64,000 nucleotides of DNA from Collinsella ihumii (GTDB taxonomy: Bacteria; Actinomycetota; Coriobacteriia; Coriobacteriales; Coriobacteriaceae). The notes beneath the pieces are model-generated. The model had not been told where the DNA came from. It worked only from the letters and a program-made list of their open reading frames with translations, and did not search any database. The stretch is from positions 1 to 64,000 of the forward strand of contig NZ_FCOU01000009.1 of NCBI RefSeq assembly GCF_900046475.1, read 5' to 3'. The position numbers and the translations under genes were made by a program. Of the stretch, positions 43,035-53,903 are shown one piece after another. Position 1 is the stretch's first letter. Each line of letters opens with the position of its first letter.

Positions 43035-44374
43035 TTCTCCCCCTTCTCGCGCTGCTCCTTGCTGCGGAAGCGCAGGCGGATGGGCGTGCCCTTGAAGCCG
43101 AAGGCGTCGCGCATGCGGTTCTCGATATAGCGGCGATAGGAGTCGCTCACCAGGTCGGGGTGATTAACGAAGAACGTGAAGGTCGGGGGCTCGATGCCGG
43201 TCTGGGTCACGTAGTGCATGCGGAGGCGGCGCTTGCCGTCCACGACGGTGTGGCCGAACTCGCGCATGTCGGTCAGCAGCTTGTTGAGCGCGGAGGTGGT
43301 GATGCGCGTGGAGCGGGAGGCGGCCGCGGCGTCGGCGAGCGCCCAGATCTTCTCGACCGAGCGGCCGGTCAGCGCGGAGATGCGCAGGACGCTTGCCCAC
43401 GGGGCGAGCGTCAGCCTGCGGTCGACGGATTCCATGACGTGCTCGCGCGCGTTGTCGTCGGTGAGAAGGTCCCACTTGTTGAGCAGGATTACGAGCGCGC
43501 AGCCGCGCTCGATGGCGAGGTTCGCGACCTTCTGGTCCTGCTCGGTCATGCCGGTGGACGAGTCGATCACGAGCAGGGCGACGTCGGCGCGGTCAATCGC
43601 GCGCAGGCCGCGGACCATGGAGTAGTACTCGATGTTCTCGTAGACTGTGCTCTTCTTTCGGATACCGGCGGTGTCGACCATGCGGTAGAACGTGCCGGAG
43701 CGTTCGACGACCGTGTCGATGGCGTCACGTGTGGTGCCGGCGACGTCGGAGACGATGGAGCGGTCGGAGCCGATCATCTTGTTGAACAGCGAGGATTTTC
43801 CGGCGTTCGGACGGCCGATGATGGCGATGGAGAGCATGTTGTCGGGCTTCTCCTCGTCTTCGAGCTCGGATTCATCGGGGAACAGGGCGACGACCTCGTC
43901 GAGCAAATCGCCGGTTCCGTGCCCGTGCAGCGCGGAGATGGGCAGCGGGTCGCCCACGCCGAGCGAGTAGAACTCCCACAGGCGTTCCTCCTCGCGATCG
44001 GGGTTATCGAGCTTGTTGACCAGCAGGAAGACGGGCTTCTTGGAGCGCTTGAGCATGCGCGCGACCGATTCGTCCTCCTCGGTGACGCCCGTGGTGCCGT
44101 CCACGACGAACAGCACGGCGCAGGCCTCCTCGGCGGCGGCGAGCGCCTGGTCGCGAATGGGCACGGAGAAGACGTCGTCGCTCTTGAGGGGCTCGATGCC
44201 GCCGGTGTCGACGAGGGTGAAATCGCGGCCGTTCCACTCGGCGTCGTAGTAGGAGCGATCGCGGGTGACGCCGCGGCTCTCGTGCACGATGGCGTCAGAG
44301 GTCTGGGCTATGCGGTTGACAAGGGTCGACTTGCCGACGTTGGGGCGGCCGACAACGGCAACTACAGGCTTCAT
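43031..44374 (-). CDS. der: Ribosome-associated GTPase Der (EngA)
   Basis: 447 residues with two GTPase domains in tandem (GRPNVGKST near the start; GRPNAGKSS near 182) and a C-terminal KH-like domain. It is essential for 50S assembly. Both G1, G3 (DTGG; DTAG) and NKxD (NKLD; NKWD) motifs are intact. The plsY overlap suggests coupled translation. Confidence 0.96.
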   Translation of the reverse strand: MKPVVAVVGRPNVGKSTLVNRIAQTSDAIVHESRGVTRDRSYYDAEWNGRDFTLVDTGGIEPLKSDDVFSVPIRDQALAAAEEACAVLFVVDGTTGVTEEDESVARMLKRSKKPVFLLVNKLDNPDREEERLWEFYSLGVGDPLPISALHGHGTGDLLDEVVALFPDESELEDEEKPDNMLSIAIIGRPNAGKSSLFNKMIGSDRSIVSDVAGTTRDAIDTVVERSGTFYRMVDTAGIRKKSTVYENIEYYSMVRGLRAIDRADVALLVIDSSTGMTEQDQKVANLAIERGCALVILLNKWDLLTDDNAREHVMESVDRRLTLAPWASVLRISALTGRSVEKIWALADAAAASRSTRITTSALNKLLTDMREFGHTVVDGKRRLRMHYVTQTGIEPPTFTFFVNHPDLVSDSYRRYIENRMRDAFGFKGTPIRLRFRSKEQREKGEK

Positions 44375-44393
44375 AGGTGCTGCTCCTTGACAC

Positions 44394-45839
44394 TTAGGGC
44401 TCGGGGGATTCGAGCGCGGTTTCGAGGGACCTCACGAGTTCGAACGGCATGGTCGAGGCGATAAGCACCTCTGCCCCGCGACGATCGAGCTCGCGTATCA
44501 ACGTATCTTGATGATACCCGTCAAGCGTCATGCCGTCCGCGTTGAACATGACGCTTGGCAGAATCAGTATATCGCCGTCAAGCGAATCGGAGAGCTGTTC
44601 AAGCAGGTCACAGCCGCAGATCAGCCCGGTTACATCGACGTTGCCGCCGAAATACCTGTTCTTTATGGGTATGACGCGGCCTCCGAGGGCGGGATTCTCG
44701 ACGAAGCCGCGGACGGTGTCGGCGGCAGACGTACCCGAGACGAGGCAGAGCGTACGCGAGCGCTCGGCCAGCATGCGGCGGATGCGGCCGAGCACGTCGG
44801 CGAGATCGCCCAGGGCTGCGGCCGTGTCGTCGAGATAGCTGCGGATCATGCCGATGCCGTCGTAGTACTGCGGGTAGCCGTCGTACCAGTCCGCCACGGG
44901 CACCTCGACGCCGGCGTCCAGGTAGAACTCATCGGACATCTGGAAGGTGTGCCGTCCGAAGCGCCGGAAGGCCCGCTCCTGGTAGGGGCGCACGTGCTCG
45001 ATGACGACGCGCGCGGCATCCGGGTCGTCGGAGTACGACGTAGTGAAGCGGTTCTGATGCTTGGTGAAGCCGAGCGGCACGATGCCCAGGCTCGTGATCT
45101 GCGGGTGCTCCTCGCAAAACGCGAGGGTGCGGTCGAGCTCGTCGCCGTCGTTGATGCCGGGGCACAGCACGATCTGCGCATGGATCTCGATGCCGGCGTC
45201 CATGAGGCGCCCGAGCACCTCCATGCCGCGCGCGGCGTTCTTGCCCATGATGCGCCGGCGCACGTCGGGGGTCACCGCGTGGAGCGACACGTTCATGGGC
45301 GACAGGCAGCGGTCGATGACGTTTTCGACGTCGTCGTCGGTCATGTTCGTGAGCGTCACGAAATTGCCCTGCAGAAACGAAAGCCGGTAGTCGTCGTCAC
45401 GGATCGACAGGCTCTTTCGGCTGTCGGCGGGCAGCATCGTCATGAAGCAGAACACGCAGGCGTTGACGCAGGTCCTCATGCCGTCGAACACCGCGCCGTC
45501 GAACTCAAGGCCCCAGTCCTCGCCTTCGAAGCGCTCGAGCGTGGTCGCGCACACGGTGTCGTCGCTCGGATCGAGGACCGTGAGGTCGACCGCGTCGTCA
45601 TCGGTCTCCCACATCCACACGATCATGTCGGTCAGATCCTGGCCGTTGACCGTAAGCACGCGCATGCCGGGTTCGATGCCCGCGTCGTCTGCGGGCGACT
45701 CGGGCGCCACGGCGGTCACGAGGGCGCCGCGACCGTCCGCGTGCTCGGTGGGGGCGTAGTTGGCGACCGTGCCGGCGTAGTCCGCGACCGTCGGCGCCCC
45801 GGTGACCGGTTCTTGAGCGGTGCGCATCTCAGCGGGCAT
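44394..45839 (-). CDS. DUF512 radical-SAM protein with PDZ domain
   Basis: 481 residues. A PDZ-like domain (LVTAVAPESPADDAGIEPGMRVLTVNGQDL) is followed by a radical-SAM core with CVNACVFCF, which gives the CX3CX2C triad, and by the DUF512 C-terminal domain. The family is conserved next to der in many Gram-positives but its reaction is unknown. The start could be the ATG at 45839 (overlapping ispH by 11 bases) or at 45827. The long upstream frame to 46004 runs antisense-like through ispH and is rejected. Confidence 0.85.
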   Translation of the reverse strand: MPAEMRTAQEPVTGAPTVADYAGTVANYAPTEHADGRGALVTAVAPESPADDAGIEPGMRVLTVNGQDLTDMIVWMWETDDDAVDLTVLDPSDDTVCATTLERFEGEDWGLEFDGAVFDGMRTCVNACVFCFMTMLPADSRKSLSIRDDDYRLSFLQGNFVTLTNMTDDDVENVIDRCLSPMNVSLHAVTPDVRRRIMGKNAARGMEVLGRLMDAGIEIHAQIVLCPGINDGDELDRTLAFCEEHPQITSLGIVPLGFTKHQNRFTTSYSDDPDAARVVIEHVRPYQERAFRRFGRHTFQMSDEFYLDAGVEVPVADWYDGYPQYYDGIGMIRSYLDDTAAALGDLADVLGRIRRMLAERSRTLCLVSGTSAADTVRGFVENPALGGRVIPIKNRYFGGNVDVTGLICGCDLLEQLSDSLDGDILILPSVMFNADGMTLDGYHQDTLIRELDRRGAEVLIASTMPFELVRSLETALESPEP

Positions 45840-46686
45840 CGACGGCCCCCGTGGTCTCCATGATGGCCTTGACGGCGCGCTCGATATGGGAGGAGGGGGT
45901 GGAGGCCCCAGCCGTGATGCCGATGAGCCCGGTGTCCTTAAACCATGCCGGGTCGATCTCGCAGGCATCCTCGACGTGATGCGTGCGCTCGCACCGCTCG
46001 GCACAGATCTGGGAAAGGCGGCGCGTGTTGCCGGAGTTCTTGCCGCCGACGACGATCATGACGTCGGCGCGCGAGGCGAGCTCCGAGGCGGCCTGCTGCC
46101 GCTCCTGCGTGGCGCTGCAGATGGTGTTGATGACGCGGACCTCGGATGCTCTCGTCAGCAGGGCGCTGACGACGCCTGCGAGGGTGGCTTGGGTCTGGGT
46201 GGTCTGCACGACGACGCCCACGCGCTGGGAGATCTCGAGCCCGGCGAGGTCGTCGGCGCACGAGACGACGCGGGCGGCCCCGTCTGCGTGGCCCATGATG
46301 CCCTCGACCTCGGGGTGACCGCTCTCCCCCACGACGATGAGCTGGTAGCCCTCGCGCACGAGCTTCTCGGCCGCCGCGTGGACACGCTTGACATAGGGGC
46401 AGGTGGCGTCCAGGACGGTCAGGTCGCGGGCGCGTGCCTGCTCGATGACCGCGGGGACGACGCCGTGCGCGCGGATGATGATGGAGCCGGACGCGGCGTC
46501 GTCGAGCGTCTCGGCGAGGCCAACGCCCTGGGCCTCGAGCTCTTTGACGACCAGCGGGTTGTGGATGAGCGGTCCCAGCGTGTGGACGGGGGCGGGAGCC
46601 GACGTCGCGGCGTCGGCGGCCATGGACAGGGCGCGCTCGACGCCGTAGCAGACGCCGGCGTGTGCGGCGATCTCGATGCGTGCCAT
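45829..46686 (-). CDS. ispH: 4-hydroxy-3-methylbut-2-enyl diphosphate reductase
   Basis: 285 residues with the three Fe-S cysteines C13 (GVCYGVERAL), C96 (DATCPYVKRVH) and C190 (NTICSATQERQ), and the E-containing TQATLAG and ITAGASTP motifs. It catalyses the last step of the MEP isoprenoid pathway. GGGAGG lies upstream, within the end of plsC. Confidence 0.95.
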   Translation of the reverse strand: MARIEIAAHAGVCYGVERALSMAADAATSAPAPVHTLGPLIHNPLVVKELEAQGVGLAETLDDAASGSIIIRAHGVVPAVIEQARARDLTVLDATCPYVKRVHAAAEKLVREGYQLIVVGESGHPEVEGIMGHADGAARVVSCADDLAGLEISQRVGVVVQTTQTQATLAGVVSALLTRASEVRVINTICSATQERQQAASELASRADVMIVVGGKNSGNTRRLSQICAERCERTHHVEDACEIDPAWFKDTGLIGITAGASTPSSHIERAVKAIMETTGAVDAR

Positions 46687-46689
46687 GGC

Positions 46690-47415
46690 CTAGCGCCTCC
46701 CCGGATGCTCGCGGCGCAGGGCGTTCCGGATGGCGTACATGCGCTCGATGGCCGCGTCCTCGACCCACTGGGTGCGCTCGCGGCGCTTGAGCTCTTTCGG
46801 CGCGTCGTCGAGGGACAGGGCGTCCCCGGTGCGCATCCAGCACGTCACGGGGCGCATGAGGTGCTTGCCCTTGGGCGTGATGTCGCGGAAGCCGCACACC
46901 GCCATGGGGACGACCGGGGCCTTGGCCATCTGGGCGATGATGGCGAAGCCGCCGTGGACCTCGACCGGCTGGTCGTCGGTGCGGATGCGCGTGCCCTCCG
47001 GGAAGATGAGGATGTCCTCGCCGCGCTGGAGCGCATGGCTCGCGCGGCGCAGCGACTTCATGTCTGCGGTGCCGCGGTCGACGGGGATGCCGCCGACGCG
47101 GGCGAAGAACCAGCGCACGATGCCGTTATGGTTGAACTCGGACTTGAAGATGGGGCGCAGGCGGCGCTTGCGGGCCCAGTACCAGGTGACGATGACCACG
47201 ACCTCGGCCATGGAGGTGTGGTTGCTGATCACCACCGACCCCGTATCGCGGCCGGACAGAACCTTCTCGGCGTTCTCCATGCGGGTGCGCCACATGACGC
47301 ACGAGAACGCGTACAGGATTGCGAGGATCACGTTGTATCCCCCGCGCATGATGAGCGGGTAGTCGCGCATGGCGTTGTCGTAGTAGTCCTCGGTCTTATA
47401 GTCGAGAAGCTTCAT
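46690..47415 (-). CDS. plsC: 1-acyl-sn-glycerol-3-phosphate acyltransferase (PlsC-like) with H(X)4E
   Basis: 241 residues. One N-terminal hydrophobic helix, then motif I as N65-H66-T-S-M-A-E71 where the family normally has H(X)4D. Motif III is F138-P-E-G-T-R143 and motif IV is near PVVPMAV. The ATG at 47415 has AGGAGG five bases away inside cmk. It should acylate lysophosphatidic acid made by PlsY. The Asp-to-Glu change keeps the charge but is unusual for the catalytic dyad. Confidence 0.85.
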   Translation of the reverse strand: MKLLDYKTEDYYDNAMRDYPLIMRGGYNVILAILYAFSCVMWRTRMENAEKVLSGRDTGSVVISNHTSMAEVVVIVTWYWARKRRLRPIFKSEFNHNGIVRWFFARVGGIPVDRGTADMKSLRRASHALQRGEDILIFPEGTRIRTDDQPVEVHGGFAIIAQMAKAPVVPMAVCGFRDITPKGKHLMRPVTCWMRTGDALSLDDAPKELKRRERTQWVEDAAIERMYAIRNALRREHPGRR

Positions 47416-47417
47416 CA

Positions 47418-48092
47418 CTACCTCCTGGCGTCGGCGAGCGCGACGATCTTGTCGACGATCTGGTCGATGGTGTGGGCGGTCGAGTCGATGTGCACGGCGT
47501 CGGCTGCCGGCTTGAGCGGGGCTGTGGCCCGGTGGGAGTCGATCTCGTCGCGACGCAGCAGGTCGGCAAGGGTCTGCTCGACCTCTCGGTCGATATCGAC
47601 CCCGTCGGTCCCCTCGGGATGGCGCTGGAGCACGCGGCGGCGGGCGCGCTCGCGCGGGTCGGCGGTCAGAAAGATCTTGAGGTCCGCATGGGGGAACACG
47701 ACCGTCCCGATATCGCGGCCCTCGGCGACGACGTCGCGGCCCTCGGCGAAGGAGCGCTGGCAGCCGAGCAGGGCGCTGCGGACGCCCGGATACGCCGCGA
47801 CCTTCGAGACGATGCGGTCCGTCTGGGGCGTGCGGATCTCACGGGTCACGTCGCGGCCGTCGGCGAACACGCGCAGCGGGCACGAGTCGCCGGCAAACGC
47901 GATGTCGAGTTTCCCCGCCAGATGCTCGACCGCCGTCTCGTCATCGAGGTCGATGCCGCGGTCGGCGCAGGTGAACGCAACCGTGCGGTACATGGCGCCG
48001 GTGTCGAGCTTGGTGAAGCCGAAGCGCTCGGCGAGGATGTCGGCGATGGTCGATTTTCCCGAGCCTGCGGGCCCGTCGATCGCGATGATCAT
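47418..48092 (-). CDS. cmk: Cytidylate kinase
   Basis: 224 residues with P-loop GPAGSGKST, the CMP-binding LDTGAMYRTVAF, and RDIGTVVFPHADLKIFLTADPRERARRR. It phosphorylates CMP/dCMP. The ATG at 48092 overlaps the pseudouridine synthase stop (ATGA) and has AGAAAGG upstream; the much longer open frame to 48665 is only the opposite reading of its neighbour. Confidence 0.95.
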   Translation of the reverse strand: MIIAIDGPAGSGKSTIADILAERFGFTKLDTGAMYRTVAFTCADRGIDLDDETAVEHLAGKLDIAFAGDSCPLRVFADGRDVTREIRTPQTDRIVSKVAAYPGVRSALLGCQRSFAEGRDVVAEGRDIGTVVFPHADLKIFLTADPRERARRRVLQRHPEGTDGVDIDREVEQTLADLLRRDEIDSHRATAPLKPAADAVHIDSTAHTIDQIVDKIVALADARR

Positions 48093-48973
48093 GCATGAAC
48101 CTTTCTCGTGTTCTTTGCGCGTCCGCCAGACGCTTCGTTCGTGCCGGCGCCTGCCTTTCGGCGCTTGGAGCTGGCGTCGGTCAGCTTCTGGACCTCCTGG
48201 TCGGTCAAAAGGCGCCAGGATCCCGGTTGGATGTCCGTGAGCTCGAGCGGGCCGAAGCGCGAGCGGTGCAGGCGCAGCACGGGATGATGGATCTTGCCGA
48301 GCATGCGCTTCACCTGGTTCTTGCGGCCCTCTCGGATGATGACCTCGACGGCGGTCGTGCCGCGCGGGATGCCGTCGGGCGCGACGACGAGCGCCTCGCG
48401 CCCGTCCAGGATGCGGCAGCGCGCCGGCTGGCACGGGCCGTCGTCGAGCATGATGCCGCGGCGCAGGGGGTTCAGCTGCGCCGTGCTCATCCGCCCGTCG
48501 ACGAGGGCGAGGTAGGTCTTCTCTACGTGCATGGAGGGATGCAGCAGGCGCTGGCCCATATCCCCGTCGGTCGTGAACAGCAAAAGGCCGGTAGTGTCCT
48601 TGTCCAGCCGTCCGACCGGGTACAGTCCCGGGTAGCGGTCGGTCGGCACGAGCTCCTCCACGCATGGGCGGCCCTGCGGGTCGCTCATGGTCGTGAGGTA
48701 GCCGGCCGGCTTGTAGAGCATCAGATAGGTCGGGCGCTCGTTGAGCGACACGCGCACGCCGTCGACCGCGACGACGTCGCGTGCGGGATCGACCTTGCTG
48801 CCGAGCTGCGTGACGACCTCCCCGTTCACCGTCACGCGGCCGGCGGTCATGAGGTCCTCCGATCCGCGGCGGCTCGCCACGCCCGAGCGCGCAAGGAAGC
48901 GCTGCAGGCGCATGGGGACGATCATCTCGCCGGTCTTGGGATCGATGGGTGGAAGCTCGCGGGTCTCAGTCAT
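48089..48973 (-). CDS. rluB: RluB/RsuA-family 23S rRNA pseudouridine synthase
   Basis: 294 residues. An S4 RNA-binding domain (MRLQRFLARSGVASRRGSEDLM) is followed by the catalytic domain with the Asp in GRLDKDTTGLLLFT, KTYLALV, and EGRKNQVKRML. A basic C-terminal tail is present. The family acts on 23S rRNA near the peptidyl centre. It overlaps scpB by eight bases, the standard scpA-scpB-rluB order. Confidence 0.9.
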   Translation of the reverse strand: MTETRELPPIDPKTGEMIVPMRLQRFLARSGVASRRGSEDLMTAGRVTVNGEVVTQLGSKVDPARDVVAVDGVRVSLNERPTYLMLYKPAGYLTTMSDPQGRPCVEELVPTDRYPGLYPVGRLDKDTTGLLLFTTDGDMGQRLLHPSMHVEKTYLALVDGRMSTAQLNPLRRGIMLDDGPCQPARCRILDGREALVVAPDGIPRGTTAVEVIIREGRKNQVKRMLGKIHHPVLRLHRSRFGPLELTDIQPGSWRLLTDQEVQKLTDASSKRRKAGAGTNEASGGRAKNTRKVHA

Positions 48974-49676
48974 CGTAGTCGTCCGATGCGTTTCCGATGA
49001 TGTACAGGTCGTCGTCCTCCGACTCCGCGTCCGGCTCCATGAGGTCGCGCTCCTCGTCGAGCTCCTCGGTCGCCTCCTCGAGCGTAGAGGAGATGGAGCG
49101 GCCCGACAGCCGCTCGCGGATGAACTGACGCGTCTGCTCGTCGGGGGCGAACTGCTCCAGGTCCGGAAGGTCGCGGATGCTGCGCAGGCCGAACTTCTCG
49201 AGAAACGCGGTGGTGGTTCCGTAGATGATCGCCTGGCCGCGCTGCGGGTCGCGCCCCATCTCGCGCACGAGCCCCTTGTCGACCAGCGATGAGATGACGC
49301 CGTCGGAGTTGACGCCGCGGATGCCCTTGACCATCTCGCGGGTGACCGGCTGGTGGTAGGCGATGACCGCGAGCGTCTCGAGGGCCGCCTGGGAGAGCTT
49401 CTGGGTGTCCCACGACATCACGAAGCTCTCGACCTGGTCATGGAAGGCGGGGTGCGTGAACAGGCGCCAGCCTCCTGCGACCTCGCGCAGCTGGAAGCCG
49501 CGGTTGGCCTCCTCGTATTCCACCTTGAGCTCGGCGAGAAGCGATGCGGCCTCGCCGGGCGTGATGCCGAGCGCGGAGCCCAGGGCGCTCGCGCTCACCG
49601 GATCGCTCGATACGAGCAGCAGCGCCTCGAGCGCGCCCTTCAGCGACGACGGCTCAAGCGTCTCAAGATCGTTCAT
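48966..49676 (-). CDS. scpB: Segregation and condensation protein B
   Basis: 236 residues. Two winged-helix domains (LKGALEALLLVSSDPVSASALGSALG...; LSQAALETLAVIAYHQPVTREMVKGIRGV) are typical of ScpB. An acidic tail of about 50 residues follows. The ATG at 49676 is preceded by AGGAGG at the end of scpA; the upstream TTG lies on that site. ScpA and ScpB regulate the SMC condensin. Confidence 0.93.
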   Translation of the reverse strand: MNDLETLEPSSLKGALEALLLVSSDPVSASALGSALGITPGEAASLLAELKVEYEEANRGFQLREVAGGWRLFTHPAFHDQVESFVMSWDTQKLSQAALETLAVIAYHQPVTREMVKGIRGVNSDGVISSLVDKGLVREMGRDPQRGQAIIYGTTTAFLEKFGLRSIRDLPDLEQFAPDEQTRQFIRERLSGRSISSTLEEATEELDEERDLMEPDAESEDDDLYIIGNASDDYDD

Positions 49677-49677
49677 G

Positions 49678-50481
49678 TCAGCCCTCCTCAATCATCAGGG
49701 CGTCTCCGGGATGATACGCCGGGGCGCCTTCGACGCGGTCGATGGTGATCGTGCCGAAGTTCTCATCTTGGGCGAGCTGGATGGAGCCGCGCTTGGCAAG
49801 CTCGAGGATCGCCAGGAACGTCGCGACGATCTGCTCGGCGGTGGCTTCGCCGTCGAGCAGATCCTGGAAGGTCATATGGGGTCGCGAGATGGTCACGCGG
49901 TCGACCGACGCGACGGTGAGCTCCAGGGGCACGCGATGGGGAGCCACATGCTCGGCCTCGAGCAGGAACGTCTCGCGCCGCCCGTCGAGGTCGGCGCAGA
50001 TGACCGCGAGCCCGCGCAGCGTGATGCCCGCCAGATAGTCCGGCACGAGATTCAGAAACTCGGGGTCGGGTCCCGCCACGCGAGGGTGCATGCGGCTTTC
50101 GGCCTCCATGCGCGCGCCGAGGGCGGCTGCGGCGCTGCGGAACTGCTTGTATGCGATGAGCCGCGCGATCAGGACCTCGCGCATGGCGTCGCCGTCAAGG
50201 TCGGCATATTCATCGAGCTCGTCGTCCTCTGAGGCGCGACGCGGCGCGTCGTCTTCCGGGACGAGCGATGCGGCCTTGATGTCGAGCAGGGTCGCCGCGA
50301 CGAGCAGAAAGTCGCTTGCCACATCGAGGTCGAGTGCCTGAAGGCGTTCGACCTCGGCGAGGTACTGTTCGGCGACCTCGGTGATGGAGATGGAGCCGAT
50401 GTCCACCTTCTGGCGCGAAACGAGCTGAAGCAGCAGGTCGAAGGGGCCTGAATATGCCTGCGTGCTCACGCGGTACGACAA
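49678..50481 (-). CDS. scpA: Segregation and condensation protein A
   Basis: About 267 residues, a kleisin. The N-terminal helix domain AYSGPFDLLLQLVSRQKVDIGSISITEVAEQYL binds the SMC neck, and the C-terminal winged helix (VATFLAILELAKRGSIQLAQDENFGTI) binds the cap. I place the start at TTG 50481 because GGGGGAT lies just upstream; TTG 50502 or GTG 50469 are possible. scpB starts one base after the stop. Confidence 0.88.
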   Translation of the reverse strand: MSYRVSTQAYSGPFDLLLQLVSRQKVDIGSISITEVAEQYLAEVERLQALDLDVASDFLLVAATLLDIKAASLVPEDDAPRRASEDDELDEYADLDGDAMREVLIARLIAYKQFRSAAAALGARMEAESRMHPRVAGPDPEFLNLVPDYLAGITLRGLAVICADLDGRRETFLLEAEHVAPHRVPLELTVASVDRVTISRPHMTFQDLLDGEATAEQIVATFLAILELAKRGSIQLAQDENFGTITIDRVEGAPAYHPGDALMIEEG

Positions 50482-50619
50482 TCCATCCCCCAATCCGACC
50501 AAATGACGCAGATAGATTCATTTTATCTCAGCCGGATAGACGGAGACAGTCCTCAATGTGAGCATCCTCGGGAAAAGCTGAAACCCGATCCACCGCGGTC
50601 GCGTCGGTCGTGATCTCGG

Positions 50620-51309
50620 TCATGCCCCCAGCGCGAAGGACAGAAGCAGGTCGTAGACGGGGTACAGCGTCAGTCGGAAGTACATCGAGACCAAATCGAT
50701 ATTCAGCACCGTCGGCAGCACGTAGAGCACGATGAGGAGGATCGGCATGGCGTACTGCTGGATGCGGTAGTAGGTCTGCAGCGCGCGACCGCGCAGGAAC
50801 AGCACGAGGATCGATGAACCGTCGAGCGGCGGCAGCGGGATGAGGTTGAAGAAGGCGAGCGACAGGTTGACCGACATGAACGTGATCAGGAAGTTCGTGA
50901 GGTACAGCACGTTCTCCCCCATGAACCCGATCACCGCGTCACCGTTCGACACCACGAGGCGCAATAGTACCGCGCCGACCCCGGCGAGCAACACGTTGGA
51001 GACGGGCCCCGCGAGCGCTACGGCGACCTCATCGCGCTTGGGATTCTTGAGGTTTCCCAGATAGACCGGCACCGGTTTGGCGAACGCGAAGATGGGACCG
51101 CCGGCGACGAGCATGATCAGCGGCAGCAGCACGGTGCCGAACGGGTCGATGTGGTTGAGCGGGTTGAGCGAGATGCGCCCCCGCGAACGGGCGGTCCTGT
51201 CACCCAGCAGATAGGCTGCCAGCGCATGGGCGCTCTCGTGGATCACGATGCCGATGATGAGGGCCGCAGCCGAGGTGAGCAGGTAGAATATGTAGTTCAG
51301 GTTGAGCAT
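50620..51309 (-). CDS. Site-2 protease family (M50) membrane metalloprotease
   Basis: 229 residues, about six membrane helices, with the zinc motif HESAHA (HEXXH) and the later NPLNHIDPFG and LPPLDGSS motifs. The compact form without PDZ or CBS resembles Rip/SpoIVFB-like group III site-2 proteases commonly found beside scpA. The substrate is unknown. The start is the ATG at 51309, as the longer frame runs into the next gene. Confidence 0.88.
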   Translation of the reverse strand: MLNLNYIFYLLTSAAALIIGIVIHESAHALAAYLLGDRTARSRGRISLNPLNHIDPFGTVLLPLIMLVAGGPIFAFAKPVPVYLGNLKNPKRDEVAVALAGPVSNVLLAGVGAVLLRLVVSNGDAVIGFMGENVLYLTNFLITFMSVNLSLAFFNLIPLPPLDGSSILVLFLRGRALQTYYRIQQYAMPILLIVLYVLPTVLNIDLVSMYFRLTLYPVYDLLLSFALGA

Positions 51310-51316
51310 GGGCGTC

Positions 51317-51608
51317 CTAGAGCCGAGTCTGAAGCGTATAGGCGATGCGCTGGCACGCGTAGTCGAGCACGAGCAGGCCGACCATGGCGAGTGCGAAATC
51401 GAGGCGGAACACGCCGCCGAACGGCGAGGTGACAAGCCCGTAGCCCTCGATGATGTCGGGGAGCGCGTGCGAAAGGTCGAGCACGAATCCTGCGATGTTC
51501 AGGCGCTGGGCCATGCTCGGAAAGCACAGAAGGACCGTGAGCGCCCCGAAGACGATGCCGAGAACCCTGAACGCCACAGCCATGACGTTCAGGGCGATTG
51601 CTGCGGCT

Positions 51609-51622
<14 letters not shown>
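51317..51622 (-). CDS. Small membrane protein of unknown function
   Basis: 101 residues from a GTG start. Two or three hydrophobic helices (about 8-35, 45-60, 70-95) and few charges are seen. I do not recognise a family. AGGAGA precedes the GTG and lies in the end of the ABC-F gene, which it overlaps by 14 bases. It is six bases... upstream of the M50 protease, so it could be a partner or substrate of that enzyme, but this is only position-based. Confidence 0.6.
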
Positions 51623-53654
<2,032 letters not shown>

Positions 53655-53713
53655 GCTCATGTCCTTTATGTAAAGCAAAAGGGCTGCAGTTGCCTGCAGC
53701 CCTTGAGATTCGA

Positions 53714-53788
53714 TGGTGGGCGTTACAAGATTTGAACTTGTGACCCCATCCGTGTGAAGGATGTGCTCTACCCCTGAGCCAAACGCCC
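53714..53788 (-). tRNA. tRNA-Val (anticodon CAC)
   Basis: Acceptor GGGCGTT/AACGCCC, anticodon stem CATCC/GGATG with loop TTCACAC, T arm with GTTCAAATC, and encoded CCA. It is about 60 bases upstream of the ABC-F start on the same strand. Confidence 0.96.
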
Positions 53789-53903
53789 GTGTGCCTTTCG
53801 GCGAAGAAGATACTAACACACAATGTCGGCCTCGCCAACTATAATTTTGGTTGTTGGGGCGATTCGTCTCACAATTTGTTCATCTTCGCAGGTCGGAGGG
53901 CCT

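Noticed and set aside
40578-43130. 850-codon plus-strand open frame across rpe, gpsA and plsY
   Set aside because: It runs antisense through three clear genes and has a repetitive charged composition with no known motif.
45820-48240. 806-codon plus-strand open frame across ispH, plsC and cmk
   Set aside because: Antisense shadow of three recognised enzymes.
50535-50555. GGAGACAG near the scpA start resembling a mosaic end
   Set aside because: Too few matching bases outside the last seven, and no copied DNA beside it.
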